NCBI GenBank assembly: GCA_015680685.1
Contig: MNCI01034661.1
Coordinates: 45,932-109,931 of the forward strand
Direction of reading: 5' to 3'
DNA: 64,000 bases
Origin: Gnetum montanum
Lineage: Eukaryota; Streptophyta; Gnetopsida; Gnetales; Gnetaceae
Below the pieces are notes generated by a model that saw nothing but the letters and a program-made list of their open reading frames with translations, was not told the DNA's origin and did no database searches. Made by a program: the position numbers and the translations under genes. Positions 1 through 11,800 of this stretch are shown piece by piece (the stretch's first letter is position 1; every line of letters begins with the position of its first letter).

Positions 1-2430
1 GAATATGACAACATTCAAAGACCATTCTTCATTGCCATTCATTGATCAAGTGCTAGACACAATATCTGGGCATTGCTTTTACAGTTTTCTAGATGGCTAT
101 AGTGGTTATAACTAGATCCAGATCATGCCAAAGGACTAGGCCAAGACAACATTCACAAGTGCTCAAGGGACTTTTGCATATTGCAAGATGTCCTTTGGTC
201 TATGCAATGCTCCTGCTACATTCTAATGCTTGGTCTTGAGCATTTTTCAACAACAAATTAATAGTGGTGTGGAAGTCTTCATGGATGAGTTCTCCACCTA
301 TGGAGCTACATTTGAGCAAGCCCTAGACTACCTTAAGTGAGCACTAAAAATATGTGTTGAAACAAATTTGTAGCTCAATTAGCAAAAGAGTCATCTGATG
401 GACCAAGAGGACATTATATTGGGACACAGAATATCACAAGTAGAAATTAAGGTAGACCCTGAAAAAATAAAGGTCATCGAAGGAATTGCCTACCAACCAG
501 AAACTATCAAAGATGTTCAGTCATTCATTGGACATACTGGCTAATACCAGCGATTCATAGAAAATTTTTCTAAGATTGCAAAACCATTGGTTGAGCTACA
601 AGGAAAGATGCTCCATTTTTCTAAACCATGGAATGTGAATAAGCATTCTAGCAACTAAAGGAGAAGCTTGTAGAAACTCTAATTCTACAGGAACCTGACT
701 CATCTAGACCATTTCATGTTATGATGGATGTATCGAATTACACCTTGGGAGCTGTGTTTACATAGTTGGATGACAAGAAACATCCATATTACATCCACTA
801 CATAAGCAGAAGCATTGTGAGTGCACAACTAAACTACACCACCATTGAAAAAGAATTGATGGCAATGGTGTTTGCTCTAGAGAAGTTTAAACATTATGTG
901 CTTGGATACAATGTGTTTATGCATACAGACCATAGTGCAATTTTCTTCCTAATGAACAAGCCAATGGTGAGCCCTTGAGTCATACGGTGGTTGATGATCT
1001 TATAAGAATTTAATCTTACAATTGTAGATTGAAAAGGAATTGAGAATGTGGTTGTTGACCACTTATCTTGATTATGATGGGATAACAAAGAGGATGAAAG
1101 CCCACTATTTGATTTGTTTCTTGATGAACTTCTCTTTGCCAGGGCTATAACTAAACAATTGCTCGTAGAGCCTAAATGGTATGGTGGCATTCTTACCTAT
1201 CTTCTCACTCAAGAGATGCCATAAAAATTGGACCACTAGAAGAAACAATAGTTTCTTCACTAGGTAAAATGCTTCATAGAGATTAATGGACACCTCTACA
1301 AGGTGTGCATCAATGGCATGGTTTGTTGGTGTGTTCCTAATGCTGATCCACTACAGATTCTCCAAGATGCTCATGAAGGTCCCTGTGGGGGCCACTATGC
1401 TAGGAGATGCACAACCATTAAAATATTGATGGTAAGGTACTATTGGCCAACAATCTTCAAGGATGCTTGTCAATATGTTAACTCTTGTGAACACTACGAA
1501 TAAGATGGTGTAATGACTACTTGAATGGAGAGACCTCAATAGTGGATCCAACCACTGAAATCCTTTGACATCTAGGGCATTGATTTCATGGGTTCCATCA
1601 CGCCCATGTCAAATGAAAAGGTGTACATCATAGTCACTATTGATTATTGTACAAAATGGGCAGAAGTAGTAGCTGTCACTAACTGTACATCTTCTACTAC
1701 TTCTCAGTTTGTACAACAAAATGTTGTAAATAGGTTTGGTATGCCATGTGTGTTAATTTCTGATAATGGAACTCACTTTATAGGCACTACTTTTTAGAAG
1801 CTTATGCAATGCTTGGGGGTTAAACATAAACTCACAACACCCTACCATCCCCAAGCCGATGGTCAAGATAAGGTTACAAATAGGAAAATCACAAAGATAC
1901 TGATGAGAACTATCAACAAATATAGGAGGGACTAGAGCACAAAACTCAACGATGCCCTATGGGCCTACCACTTGACATGGAAACTTCCCATAGGATATTC
2001 TTCCTATGAGTTGGTGTATGGAAAATTACCAATACTTCCTATTCAATCTGAGCTCTATACACTTTCAACAGCCTACAATCTTGATCTTAACTTAAGTCTA
2101 GCACAAAAAAAAAAGATTAATGAATCTCAACTTGCTAGATGAAAATCAATTGGTGGCCCTATCATCAAATGAGTTACACAAGGCATTCAACAAAATGCAC
2201 CATAATCTTAGAATTAAGAAAGTCAAATTTTAATTAGGAGATAAGGTTCGCTATTGGAACCCCACACATGTACCTCAACGAACTAAGTTCTAGACATTAT
2301 TGAAAGGACCTTATATAATTGACAAAACCTTTCCTTCTAGGGCCATGATGATCTACAAACCTGAGAGCCTAGATAAGGAACAAGTGATTAACATATAATA
2401 AGTCAAGCCTTTTCACGAGCCTAAGCAAGC
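1..2430 (+). pseudogene. pol remnant of element A (RT, RNase H, integrase)
   Basis: Reading through stops gives RT blocks such as 'FLDGYSGYN' and 'MSFGLCNAPATF', a catalytic box FMDE at about 278-289 where active copies have FMDD, then 'FIGHTG' and 'YQRFIENFSKIAKPL' of the connection domain. RNase H follows (about 700-1100, 'TIEKELMAMVFALEKF', 'HTDHSAIFFLMNKP'). The integrase zinc finger (about 1390-1500) keeps H, H, C and C. The core (1588-1950) keeps D in 'TIDYCTKW' and 'SDNGTHF', while the last acidic residue appears as K in 'VTNRKITKI'. A GPY-type module 'LKGPYIIDKTF' lies near 2310-2340. There are many stops, mostly TAG or TAA where homologues have Gln, and at least one frameshift near 250. 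This copy cannot make active pol. Confidence 0.88.
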
Positions 2431-4496
2431 CAATGCAACAAATGCCTCATGGGATGGACAACCGTACTCAATATTTTATATCTCCTCCTTTCAACTTAGT
2501 CATGGGGGAGATGGCCATCCATGCTAACTATATAAGCACCTCCTTAGTTTTTTCGACCTTTTGTTTTACATCTTGTTACTTTTACAACTTTTTGTTTGAC
2601 ACATTCTTTATCTTACATCTTTTTTTTATGTCATTAATTTTCCAAAGTTTTTCTTTTACAGAATCGTTCATACATTTTATTTTTCTTAAATATTATACAC
2701 TTTATTGTCTATTTTCCTTTATTTAGCATGTGATTTTCTTATTATGTTTTAATAATAATGTGCCTTATTGCCAACTGGGTACAATGTGTTTAATTGATGT
2801 GGGCATGTGTTATCTAATTATTTCATTGTTGGTGTCTGGATTCTAGCTTTGAATTTTGTTACTGATAACTAGGACATGGTTTCCTTTTCATGAAATAGGA
2901 AGTGAGTCCACAAAATACATCCATTCACAAACTCTATGGTTTTCTTGATTTTGGAAATGTGTAGTCTCTTTTTCATTAATAAAACTTTAACAAACTTGTG
3001 ACTTTGGTAGTTTCTAGATTTGGAAAGGATTCAAAGGTTTGAATAGGGTGTGACTTTAAGGGCATTCAGTACTCTTTATGCATTTTTGCTTACTTGGGTG
3101 CATGTGTGTTTTCATGGATTTCTTACCATTCCATGTTGACCAATAACAGGAAGTTAAATAAGTTTTTACATAGTGTGGTTCCCATCATCATGAAAAAAAA
3201 TGATGGAAATTTAAAGCATATCCCTTAGACAAAATAAATGGGCTTCAAGCATTGGTTATGAGACTAGAAAGACATGTTACCCATGCTTGAAGGCCCCCTC
3301 TAACTAAGGCCATTCCTTACTTCCTACTTTTTTCTTCTCTAATAAGAAATGATGATTGTTCTATGGGAGCACTCTTGTGTCTTAGAGGGCATGGGGGGGA
3401 GGGTGTTGGAGGCAGCAACGCGGTGGACTGGGCTTAGAATGACAATGCGAAGTCATTGAACGTGGTTGATTTTGGTTTGGACTAATGATGGATTTTATCA
3501 GGTCATTTAACCATAAAATTCACAAGGGACTTCATGTGACCTTAATCAGGAACTTCATTCCACTCTCTCTCTTATTCATCTATGCTTTCCATGTCTCACC
3601 TCATTGCTGATTTCATGTTCTTGTTTGATGTCTTGGTTTGATGTGTCAAAATTCTTAGGTAATTTCTTCTGGGTTTTTATACTTAACTTTCCATAAAAAT
3701 TAATCATCCATGAGGCCCTTGGACTCCTCGGCCTAAAGTTATGCAAAGGCAATAAAAGGCCTATGCCTGCTTTGGAAAGGACCCACTTGCATATCTTTTG
3801 GTTAGGTTAGTTAAGTTCTTTGTCCTTAGACATTCTCATAATCAAATCCTTTTTTGTGTTCCATCAATGACATCCAATTGTGCACATCTCCATAATATTT
3901 TTTCAGTGAAATCCTCTTTTTACTTTATGTGAATTCTTAAATCCTCTTTAAGCATTTCATCATGTTTGAAATTTTTGAATTTAATAATGGACTGCTTATC
4001 CATTTTACCCTATTTGTTAGTCTTCCTACTAACACTACTAAACAAATCAATCCACCATAATCACAACCTACCTAAGTGTAACCACCTATGAGACAAGGTA
4101 CTTAAAAGCTATATGTTACACACTACACACTAATCCATGATTTTATTATGATTGTAGTGGGAAGTGTGAACTGTAAGTGAGACTATCTTCACCTACGGAT
4201 AAGCAATAACACCATGTGACGAGGATTGTTCATGATCGTTGGATCTTCTCCCTCACTCTTCAGCTACCAAGAGGAGTTGGATGTCAGTTTTGTTCAAGGT
4301 CTTCAATTTTATGGTCATGAACATTAATTTTTTAAAATATTATAAATCCATATACTTGGGCACTTAGAATTTGTTTTTTTCATTTGAATCAAGTTTGCAT
4401 GTCAGTCAATAATCCCATACCTACCCAATATTTTGTAAGGAACTTGTTTCTTCTTTTGTTCACCTTAGGACAAGTTTTCATTTAGTTATGGGAGTA
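2431..4496 (+). other. 3' non-coding interior of element A
   Basis: No gene is seen. The stretch is T-rich near 2540-2730 and aligns by eye with element E: the shared 'CATGGGGGA-ATGGCCATCC' phrase just after pol (2500 and 52395), a block near 2930 (52735 in E), one near 3420 (53215) and one near 3770 (53515). After about 4180 it resembles the sequence just upstream of the 3' LTR of E, so the ORF3 region is deleted. A purine-rich tract just before 4497 is the probable polypurine tract. Confidence 0.7.
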
Positions 4497-5347
4497 TGGT
4501 GAATCATGTTTAGTTGTGCTTTGATATCAAATACTTGATATCAGACCCTAGATATCAAATACGTGATATTGGATCCCAAGAAGCGATGTTGGATATTCGA
4601 TATCATGAGATGTATGTTAGCCTATAAATATAGTGCTTAGGCACATAGTTTGGGCATTAGTTTTTGAATAGAGTAACAAAGTTCTTGCAATTTAGCCATT
4701 CCAGAGTTAGAATATTTCTAAGTGCTCGCAGTAGGAGTCTAAGTGTGTATGGATATTTATTCAAGCATTGATGTACCTGGGCATAGTAGTATGTCAAAAA
4801 TAAAGATGAGCCCTTTTGATAATCCTTGCAGCATTTAGAATAGATTAATGTTTCGTTTAATGCATTTAATATTCATGCACTTTACCTTAATGCACTTTAA
4901 TTAAGCAATTAATTTCTAGTTGTTAATGAGCACAAGCACGACCAATTTGAGCATACGTGTAGTGCTTGGTAACCTAGAAACACTTAACATTTGGTAACCC
5001 AACAGTGTTATATGCATTCAAGATGTGTCTGGAGAGTGGGAACACGTACTTGTGTTAGGCTAGTTAGGTAATAGATTAATTAGATATTAAATGCCTCTAC
5101 CTATCATTCTTGTTCTAGGCAATTAAACTTATAAAATATAAAATGATAAAAATCATATACCTTAGTTGCACTTAATCATACATTTGTACCTCATGAGTGG
5201 AACTAAGAAGACAACGATCATCCCAATTAGATTTTACTTTTTAGAACTAGTGTACTTAGGAACTTAAGGTCTGTAGAGTTTGAATGGATTATGCATGAAC
5301 GCTTGTGATTTGTATGGTTGGGCGTAGGGGTACCTCGCCACTCATCA
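4497..5347 (+). repeat. 3' LTR of element A (GATATC-type U3)
   Basis: The LTR starts TGGTGAATCATG (canonical TGATGA mutated) after a purine-rich tract and ends CTCATCA. It is 851 bp. Its U3 holds a run of GATATC or near-GATATC palindromes at about 4525-4610, followed by 'CCTATAAATATAG' near 4622 as TATA box and 'AATAAAGATGAGC' near 4798 as probable polyadenylation signal. The end 'GGGGTACCTCGCCACTCATCA' region is shared with LTRs F and G. Confidence 0.85.
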
Positions 5348-5827
5348 ACAATTAATTACAACCTTTGGTTAGCATCTTCCCATCATAGAAAGGAGGAGAG
5401 TCTATGTATTGGAATTGGTCCAAAAAGAAGTCCTCCCATTCTTTATGCTAATACAAGAATAATTATGTTGGGATCCTCTTATCCTTAGAAGCCTCATATA
5501 ATGCTTCCATCTACTAATCCTTTTGCTAAGCATTATTGAGGTGATAATCCCTATAGATATGATCCTGGGCCTCATACTATGCATTAAGTGCAACGATGCC
5601 TAGCTTGATGAGATTGTTCATTAGCATGGCAAGGATAGATCAATCAGGAGGCAACACAATGTTTCCTTCCATATCCTTCCATTGTAGCTACTCCTCTTAA
5701 TGTAGGATGAAAGTGAAATCTAGAGTGTACAGGTTTGGATGGGTGTAAACAACACGAAGTTGTTGGGGCATTTTTTGGACCTCATGTTTTTTATTGGTTC
5801 TACCTATAAATGGTGGAGATTTGTCCC
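5348..5827 (-). pseudogene. gag N-terminal fragment and leader of a minus-strand element
   Basis: Read on the minus strand, 5780-5500 matches the first part of gag in elements E, F and G: a Trp-containing block followed by 'EGNIVLPPD' and an acidic 'YEAQDH' stretch. It directly follows LTR 5828-6705 in the minus direction, with a decayed leader and primer site between. It is cut at 5347 by the end of element A. It shows that the neighbouring LTR also served as the 5' LTR of a second element. Confidence 0.7.
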
Positions 5828-6705
5828 TCATGAGCAACAAATACTCCTACACTCAGCCATACAAATCACTAAGCGCTAAGCGCTCATGCGTAATCTAGTT
5901 GATTCTGTGGATTCTATGTCTTCTGGTACACTAGTCTTTGGGAAGTGAACTTACCCTAATAGTTATTCATCATCTTCCCAATTACACTTGTGATGTACAA
6001 AGGTATGATTAAGTGTAATTCAGGCATATAATTTTTATTATTTTTATATTTTACATTTTCAGTGCTTAAAATAAAGGATGAAAGGAATGAAGTAATTTAA
6101 TTGCTAATTCAACCTAACTAACTAACTAATGTCTAACTAATCCTAACATAAACATCCAATCCCACTTTCCATACATGTCCAAAACACGTATAATGCTGCT
6201 GGGTTACCAAACATTAAGTGTTACTAGGATTACCAAGTGTCTTGCGCATGCTCGAAGTGGTCATACTTATGTGCTTAACTAATCACTATTTAATCTAGCT
6301 TAACCTAGCTTAATTACTTAAAAGCATTAAATAAAATTGCTGAAAACATTGAACGCATGAAGAGAATATTTAATTTAGCCAAAGTTCTATAAGGTTTATC
6401 AGAAAGATCATCTTTATTATTACACATACTACTGTGCTTAGGTATAATAGTGCTCGAATAAAGATCTATACACTCTTAACTCCTACTGCAGGCACTTAGT
6501 AAAATATTCTAATTTTCAAATGATAAAACTACAAGAGCTCTGCTACAACTATGACAAGACTATGCCATAAACATGGCAGGTGAGTGCATATTTATAGGCA
6601 AAAGCTAGACACTATGTCGATGGGGCCACATCAACGCATCAAGTCATGCATCAACGAGGCCTAGTCAATAGGGCCCAGTTGATGCAACCAATCCATGATT
6701 CATCA
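5828..6705 (-). repeat. LTR shared by element B (as 3' LTR) and a downstream gag fragment
   Basis: On the minus strand it starts TGATGAATCATGG at 6705 and ends near 5828, where the expected TCATCA has changed to TCATGA. It is 878 bp. A C-rich stretch at 6706-6718 (polypurine tract on the minus strand) lies on the interior-B side. On the other side are a leader and gag, so this one LTR sits between two interiors. Conserved landmarks include a reverse-strand TATA box near 6590 and AATAAAG near 6465 on the plus strand. Confidence 0.85.
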
Positions 6706-6944
6706 TACCCCCACAAATGAATAAAAACTCATCCTCAAGTTCTTTACAAATTTGGAAAGGTATGGAATTATTGACTGATGATAGACATATGATAAACCTA
6801 AATAAACACAAACAAACACTAAGTACCCAAGTGTACATATATATAATCATTATAAAATTTTATGGTGTTTAGGACTACAAAATTGAACACTAGGACAAAA
6901 TTTAACAAACACATTCTCTGATGGAGTGAAGATGATGGAGAAGA

Positions 6945-9794
6945 TTAAATGGTCCCAGGTGATGGAGGTTTTTGAGGTTCTAGGGAACCTTCTCCATCTT
7001 CAGGTGCACACAGTGGTTGAGGCTATTGTGGCTATCCTACTACTACTGCAACTTCCGGTGGAAGATGAAAAGCATTAAATAATGCTTTTATTTTCTCCTC
7101 CTTACTTCTGGGATCATGCATATTCTATGTAGCTTCGCCAATGTGGGTTGAAATGGGCACATCCTAAGGACAAGGCATTGTTGGAAACAGCTCCTTGACA
7201 TTCACAAATTAGGTAGAAAATTGTTTATGTTCAATGTTAAATGCCCTAATTTTATTTTGCAGTTCCCAGTAGTCATTCATCCTTTTGGCCAGGTTCTTAG
7301 TAGTTGATCTCTAATTAGTGAATCTTGCTATGAGAAGTTCAAGTTAAGCATTTACAGTCTTTAGTTTTTGCTCAGTCTCCTTATGATGCTTGAACTCTAC
7401 CTTGTACAACAAGTACGAGCTAGCCATATACTTCTCTAACTCAGACCATGGCTATCCAATAGTCAGCATTACAAGGTTTGCATATTTGAGATTGACAAGC
7501 TCCATGTATTCAGTAATCTCTTCTATTTGCAACTCCTTAATGCATATCTCTACTTTGTTGTGGACATCTATCCCATTAATGATAGGTTGTCACAACTCTT
7601 TTCATTGCTAGAGTTACTGGAAGGTCTCATTGACTTTTGCCTTAGCCATTTAGATGTGTCTTTTATTAACTTCTTTCTGTAGGCCAACCTAATCTTTGTA
7701 GTGGTTCTTAACTTTCTCAAATTTGAGAGCCTCATTTTCTTAGGAAATAATCTCGATCATAGATTTTTGATGTAAGGCATGAACTTCCTCCATAGAGAGA
7801 TTTCTATTCTCTATTACCAATTTCCTAAGCTCAGAATTCACCCTGGCTAGCTGTTCTTACTATTGATGGATTAATTCCTATATTTGTTGCTTCTATACAT
7901 CAACATTCGATAGGCGATGATTCTCTGTAGTCAGCATCTCATTCTCTTGATGCATCTAGACCAAGTCCTTTTGAACTAAATATATTTTGTCCTTGGCCAT
8001 AAAGTAGTCAAAGATGATCATCACCATCCTTGCCTCAACCTATTTGAGTCTACCTTGAAGTTGTTGAAAAGCTTTATCTCTTGTGAATGCAGGGTTGAGG
8101 AGCATAGGATTAGTAATATGGGCTCTTAATTTAGCAACCTTCATGGCTAAGTATTGGTTTTATGCTCGAGTTATTTCAAGTTGCCATTCTAAAATGATGC
8201 ACTTACACTTTTCTTTAAGCAACTCCGATTGGATTGCAGTGATATTATCTAGAAAATCAAAGATATCTAGAATCAATTACCTAGTTCCCACCAATTGGTC
8301 TAAAAACTCTTCATGTTAGGCTGCACTTAGTCTTTCGCTAATAGTTCCTTAAAACATTTGCACATCTCTAAGTGCAAATATGTCTTGTATAGTTGTTGTA
8401 AGTGTGTTTAATGTTTTAGCAATTATGTCAACAACTACTTCTACTATTGTCACCTATCCTTGATGTTGCATCACCAATACAATTGCCCCCTCATCCTCCT
8501 CCAAGTGCACTAAAAAGGTAGTAGCATTTCTAGGGATTTTTGGGAATTGTTGTTGTTGCAAAAGAGACATTGTCACCTCTTGGGCAATAGGATTCAATCT
8601 TGTAGGTAACTACATTCTTTAGGTTAAGAATATTGGCCCACCTTCCTTCTGGCTAATTATTCGAGTCACTTCATTAAGGTGATTCATTGTAGAATGGTAT
8701 ATAAATGGGTCCCCACCACTAGTTCCTACTTGCTACTCCCACTCATGTAAGAGCTACTCTCAGATTTCGTGCAAGCATTCAATAGCTACGTGAGCTTCTG
8801 ATGTTGTTTCTTGAGTGGGTGGTAGAGGTGGTAGTTGCTACTTCTCTTCTTTTGATATGGTAGGGGTCTTATCTTTCATCATTTTAGACCAAGAGACGAT
8901 GAGAGTATGCCTGATCATATCATTAGCATAGCAGATTATCCTTATCCTTTTGCAGAGTTTTCTAATAAGGCATGAAAACAACAAGTTTTTCCTTCCACAT
9001 TCACTCTCCTTGAAATGCTTCTCTATCTCCAAATAGATTAGCTCTAGACAGTTAATAGGGAATTTTCCAGTTAAAGCAACACATGCTAGGGTAGAGAAGG
9101 CTATCACCTTGCTGGGCCTCATTGTCGGATTGAGGTGATAGGCTGCTATCTTAAAGTATATATGCTCCATTGGTGTGAGCATGCCAAACTCCTTATGGTC
9201 AACCCCATAAAACTGCTAGGTCCACTTCTTTTTTACCTTAGGATCTAGTTGCATTAAGATTTTCTCTAAATGAGTGCTAAAATTAGGTAGACCAAGAGCA
9301 TACGCAATAGCTTTTGCTAAGTAAAACACTTGAATATCCTTGATTCTCACAATGTCTCTAGCCTTTCTAATATTCTAGAAGAGATATGTCTCTCCCATGT
9401 ACCACCTCCTAGCAATGATTATTGGCCACATGGGAGAGCTTTGCAATTATATCTTGAATTTTTGTGGAGCATGTTCCAAGAATGGTCCAAAGTTTAGTTC
9501 TTGAAGAATTGAGCATTAGACATTATGAGGCTTGATCATATCTAGGCAAGCTTGTGTCAATGTGACCTCAAGTCTTGGTACAGGCCCTTGTGCCTCTCCT
9601 CTTTGGGATTGTTTAGGCATAGCCTCTTTTTTGGAAATTTGTCAAACTATTTCCACTTCAAGCTTGTCCCAAAGAGGTTCCATTGCGTGAGTTTCTACTA
9701 CCTACTTTTGGACTTATTCTTCTTATCCCCTTCCAATTTTTTCCTTTGGTTGTGATGGTCCTTCTTCTTGTGGGCATTTTGGTTTAGGTGCCAC
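6945..9794 (-). pseudogene. ORF3 of element B: plant-transposon-protein domain plus long coiled coil
   Basis: From the start position (GTG where E and F have ATG, followed by Ala-Pro codons) to the stop in the context 'PGTI*' the span is 950 codons, with 9182 and downstream in the same frame as 9794. Residues of about 200-300 ('HIYFKIAAYHLNPTMRPSK', 'GKFPINCLELIYLEIEK', 'LIRKLCKRIRIICYANDMI') match the plant-specific 'putative plant transposon protein' domain known from Athila and Tat retroelements. The second half is rich in Glu, Lys, Leu and Gln and looks helical. The tail is Pro-rich. No membrane segment or signal peptide is apparent. Stops are frequent. The product's job is unknown; its place between pol and the 3' LTR is that of env-like genes in Athila, but the sequence does not look like an envelope. 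Confidence 0.75.
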
Positions 9795-11800
9795 TTATAA
9801 TCAGAACATAACCAAGGATTAACACTTAATGTGTAACTATGAAACATTAGGGATACCTTATCTCTTGGGGTAGTTACACTTGGCTAAGTTGTGATCATGG
9901 CCTGGTTGATTATTTTAATATTAATAAATAATTTTATATTTATTGGAGTTTTTTGGAAGGGTTAAATTCTCAAAAATTAATGGTTTAATATTATTTTATT
10001 TATTAACCCTTTGGGGGAGTTAGAAAAATTTTTAAAAACTTTTGTCCCATGACTAAGAGCTTACCTTTGGTAGCTACAGGATCAAAGAACAAAGTGATTT
10101 GGACAAATAGTGTGAATGTTATGGGCTCTAAAAAATTGCAAAAACTCTCCACTTATTTTGAAGCAAATGATATAAAATTCCAAAGTGTTGGACAATATTT
10201 ATAGAATTTGTGGGCTATGTCGACGGGGCCTAGTTGACACAGCTATTGACCACTATTGACTTTGTAAAAAGTAATGAAAAACAAGGAGTTTTTTGAATGA
10301 AATTTGGGTTAAATGGAAGCTCGAAAAGCCAAGAACATGATGAAAATATTAGAAGAGGATGTTGAAGTTTTGAAAATGGAGAAATGATTTGAGAATGAGA
10401 TTTGATGAAGAAGAATGCCTTAAGAAGCACATAGTTGGATGCATGATGAAGCATACAAAAGATTTAATTGCGACAATGTCTAAGAGTAGGAAGCTTAACT
10501 AACCAAACCATAAGATATGTAAGTGGGTCTTCCCCACAGTGGCATATGTTCTTTTTGTCCTTGCATAACCTCAACTAAGAAGTCTGTGGGTTCCATAGTT
10601 GATTGATGGTTACGAAAAGTTAATGACCAAACCTGAAGAATCTATTTACGAATTTCAACACATCAAACTAAGACATGAAACAAAAACCTAAAAACTGGTA
10701 ATGAGGTGAGTTATGGAGAGCATTGATGGATGAGAGAGAGAATGGAATGGATGTCCCAATCATGGTCACATGAAGTCCCTTGTGAGAATCATGGTTAAAT
10801 GACCTGATAAAGTCCAACCTTAGTCTAGACCAAAACCAACCACTTTTAGTGACTTTGCATCACCACTCTAGGACCAGTCCATCCCCTCAAGACACAAGAA
10901 TGCTTCCATGGACAACCACCATTTCTTATTTGATAAGAAAAGAGAAGCATGAAGTAAGAATGGGCCTTAGTTAGAGGGGACCTTTAGGCATGGGTAATAT
11001 GTCTTTCTAGTCCCATAGCCAATGCTTGTAGCCTGTTTATTTTGTCTAAAGGGTGTGCTTTGAATTCCTGTCATTTTTTATTTTTTAATTTTATTTTATT
11101 TAGTATTGTTTATTTGCTTCTCTTTTTTTTGAATGGGAACCACACCAGTAAGGACTTTTTCAACTTCCTGTTATTGGTCAACATAGAATGGTAAAAAATC
11201 CATGAAAACACACATGCATGCAAGTAAGTAGAGAGGTACAAAGAGTATTGAATCCCCTTGAAGCCACACCCTTTTGAAACCTTTGAATCTTTTCCAAGCT
11301 TGGAAACCACCAAGGTCACAATTTTGTTAAGGTTTTATTAATGAAAAAGGAACCTCATATTTCAAAAATAAGGAAAACCATAGAGTTTATGGATGGGTGG
11401 ATGACATGGACTCACTGCCTATCTCATGAAAATAGAAACTAGTTTTAGTTATCAATTATCTAAATTCAACAATAGAAATGAGACACTAGCAATCAAAAAT
11501 GTTAAGTACAAACCACTATTAGCAAACAACAATAGCATCATTGTGTCTTGTTGGCAATAAAGAAAATTTATTAGAAAATAAAGAAAATTCACACCAAAAT
11601 AAGGAAAAAATATAAAGGGAATTGTAAAATATTCAAGAAAGATAAAACGTACTAATGATGTAGCAAAACAAAAATTTGGAAAAATAACAATGTAAAACAA
11701 AAAATGTGAAAAATAAAAAGATGAAAAATCAAGGAGCCACTATAATGGTTAGAATGGATGGACATCTCCTCCATGACTAAGTTGTAAGAAGGAGATTTGA
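9795..11800 (-). other. Non-coding interior between pol and ORF3 of element B
   Basis: No gene is visible. The reverse complement matches 52340-54320 of element E in order. Near 11080-11120 there is a T-rich run. The promoter-like module at 10190-10245 is listed separately. Confidence 0.6.
10190..10245 (-). promoter_or_regulatory. LTR-like internal promoter module upstream of ORF3 (element B)
   Basis: The minus strand reads GTGTCAACTAGGCCCCGTCG, a short spacer, then TTCTATAAATATTG. The same motif and the same TATA box occur in the U3 of the E LTRs (about 57377-57460). It lies about 400 bp before the ORF3 start. A following block containing TTGCTTCAAAAT and GAGTTTTTGCAATTT is also kept in element E. 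Promoter function is inferred from this resemblance. Confidence 0.5.

Larger units (their letters stand above)
1..5347 (+). mobile_element. Element A: 3' half of a giant Ty3/gypsy LTR retrotransposon, ORF3 deleted
   Basis: The window opens inside reverse transcriptase and continues through RNase H, integrase, a long non-coding stretch and a 3' LTR. The order RT, RNase H, integrase is that of Ty3/gypsy elements. The non-coding part matches the equivalent part of element E block by block (2430-4180 against 52340-54300), but then jumps to sequence matching 57160-57357 of E, so about 2.8 kb holding ORF3 is missing. The 3' end abuts a minus-strand gag fragment at 5348, so A seems to have inserted into that gag. 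The 5' part lies outside the window, so no target-site duplication can be tested. Confidence 0.85.
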
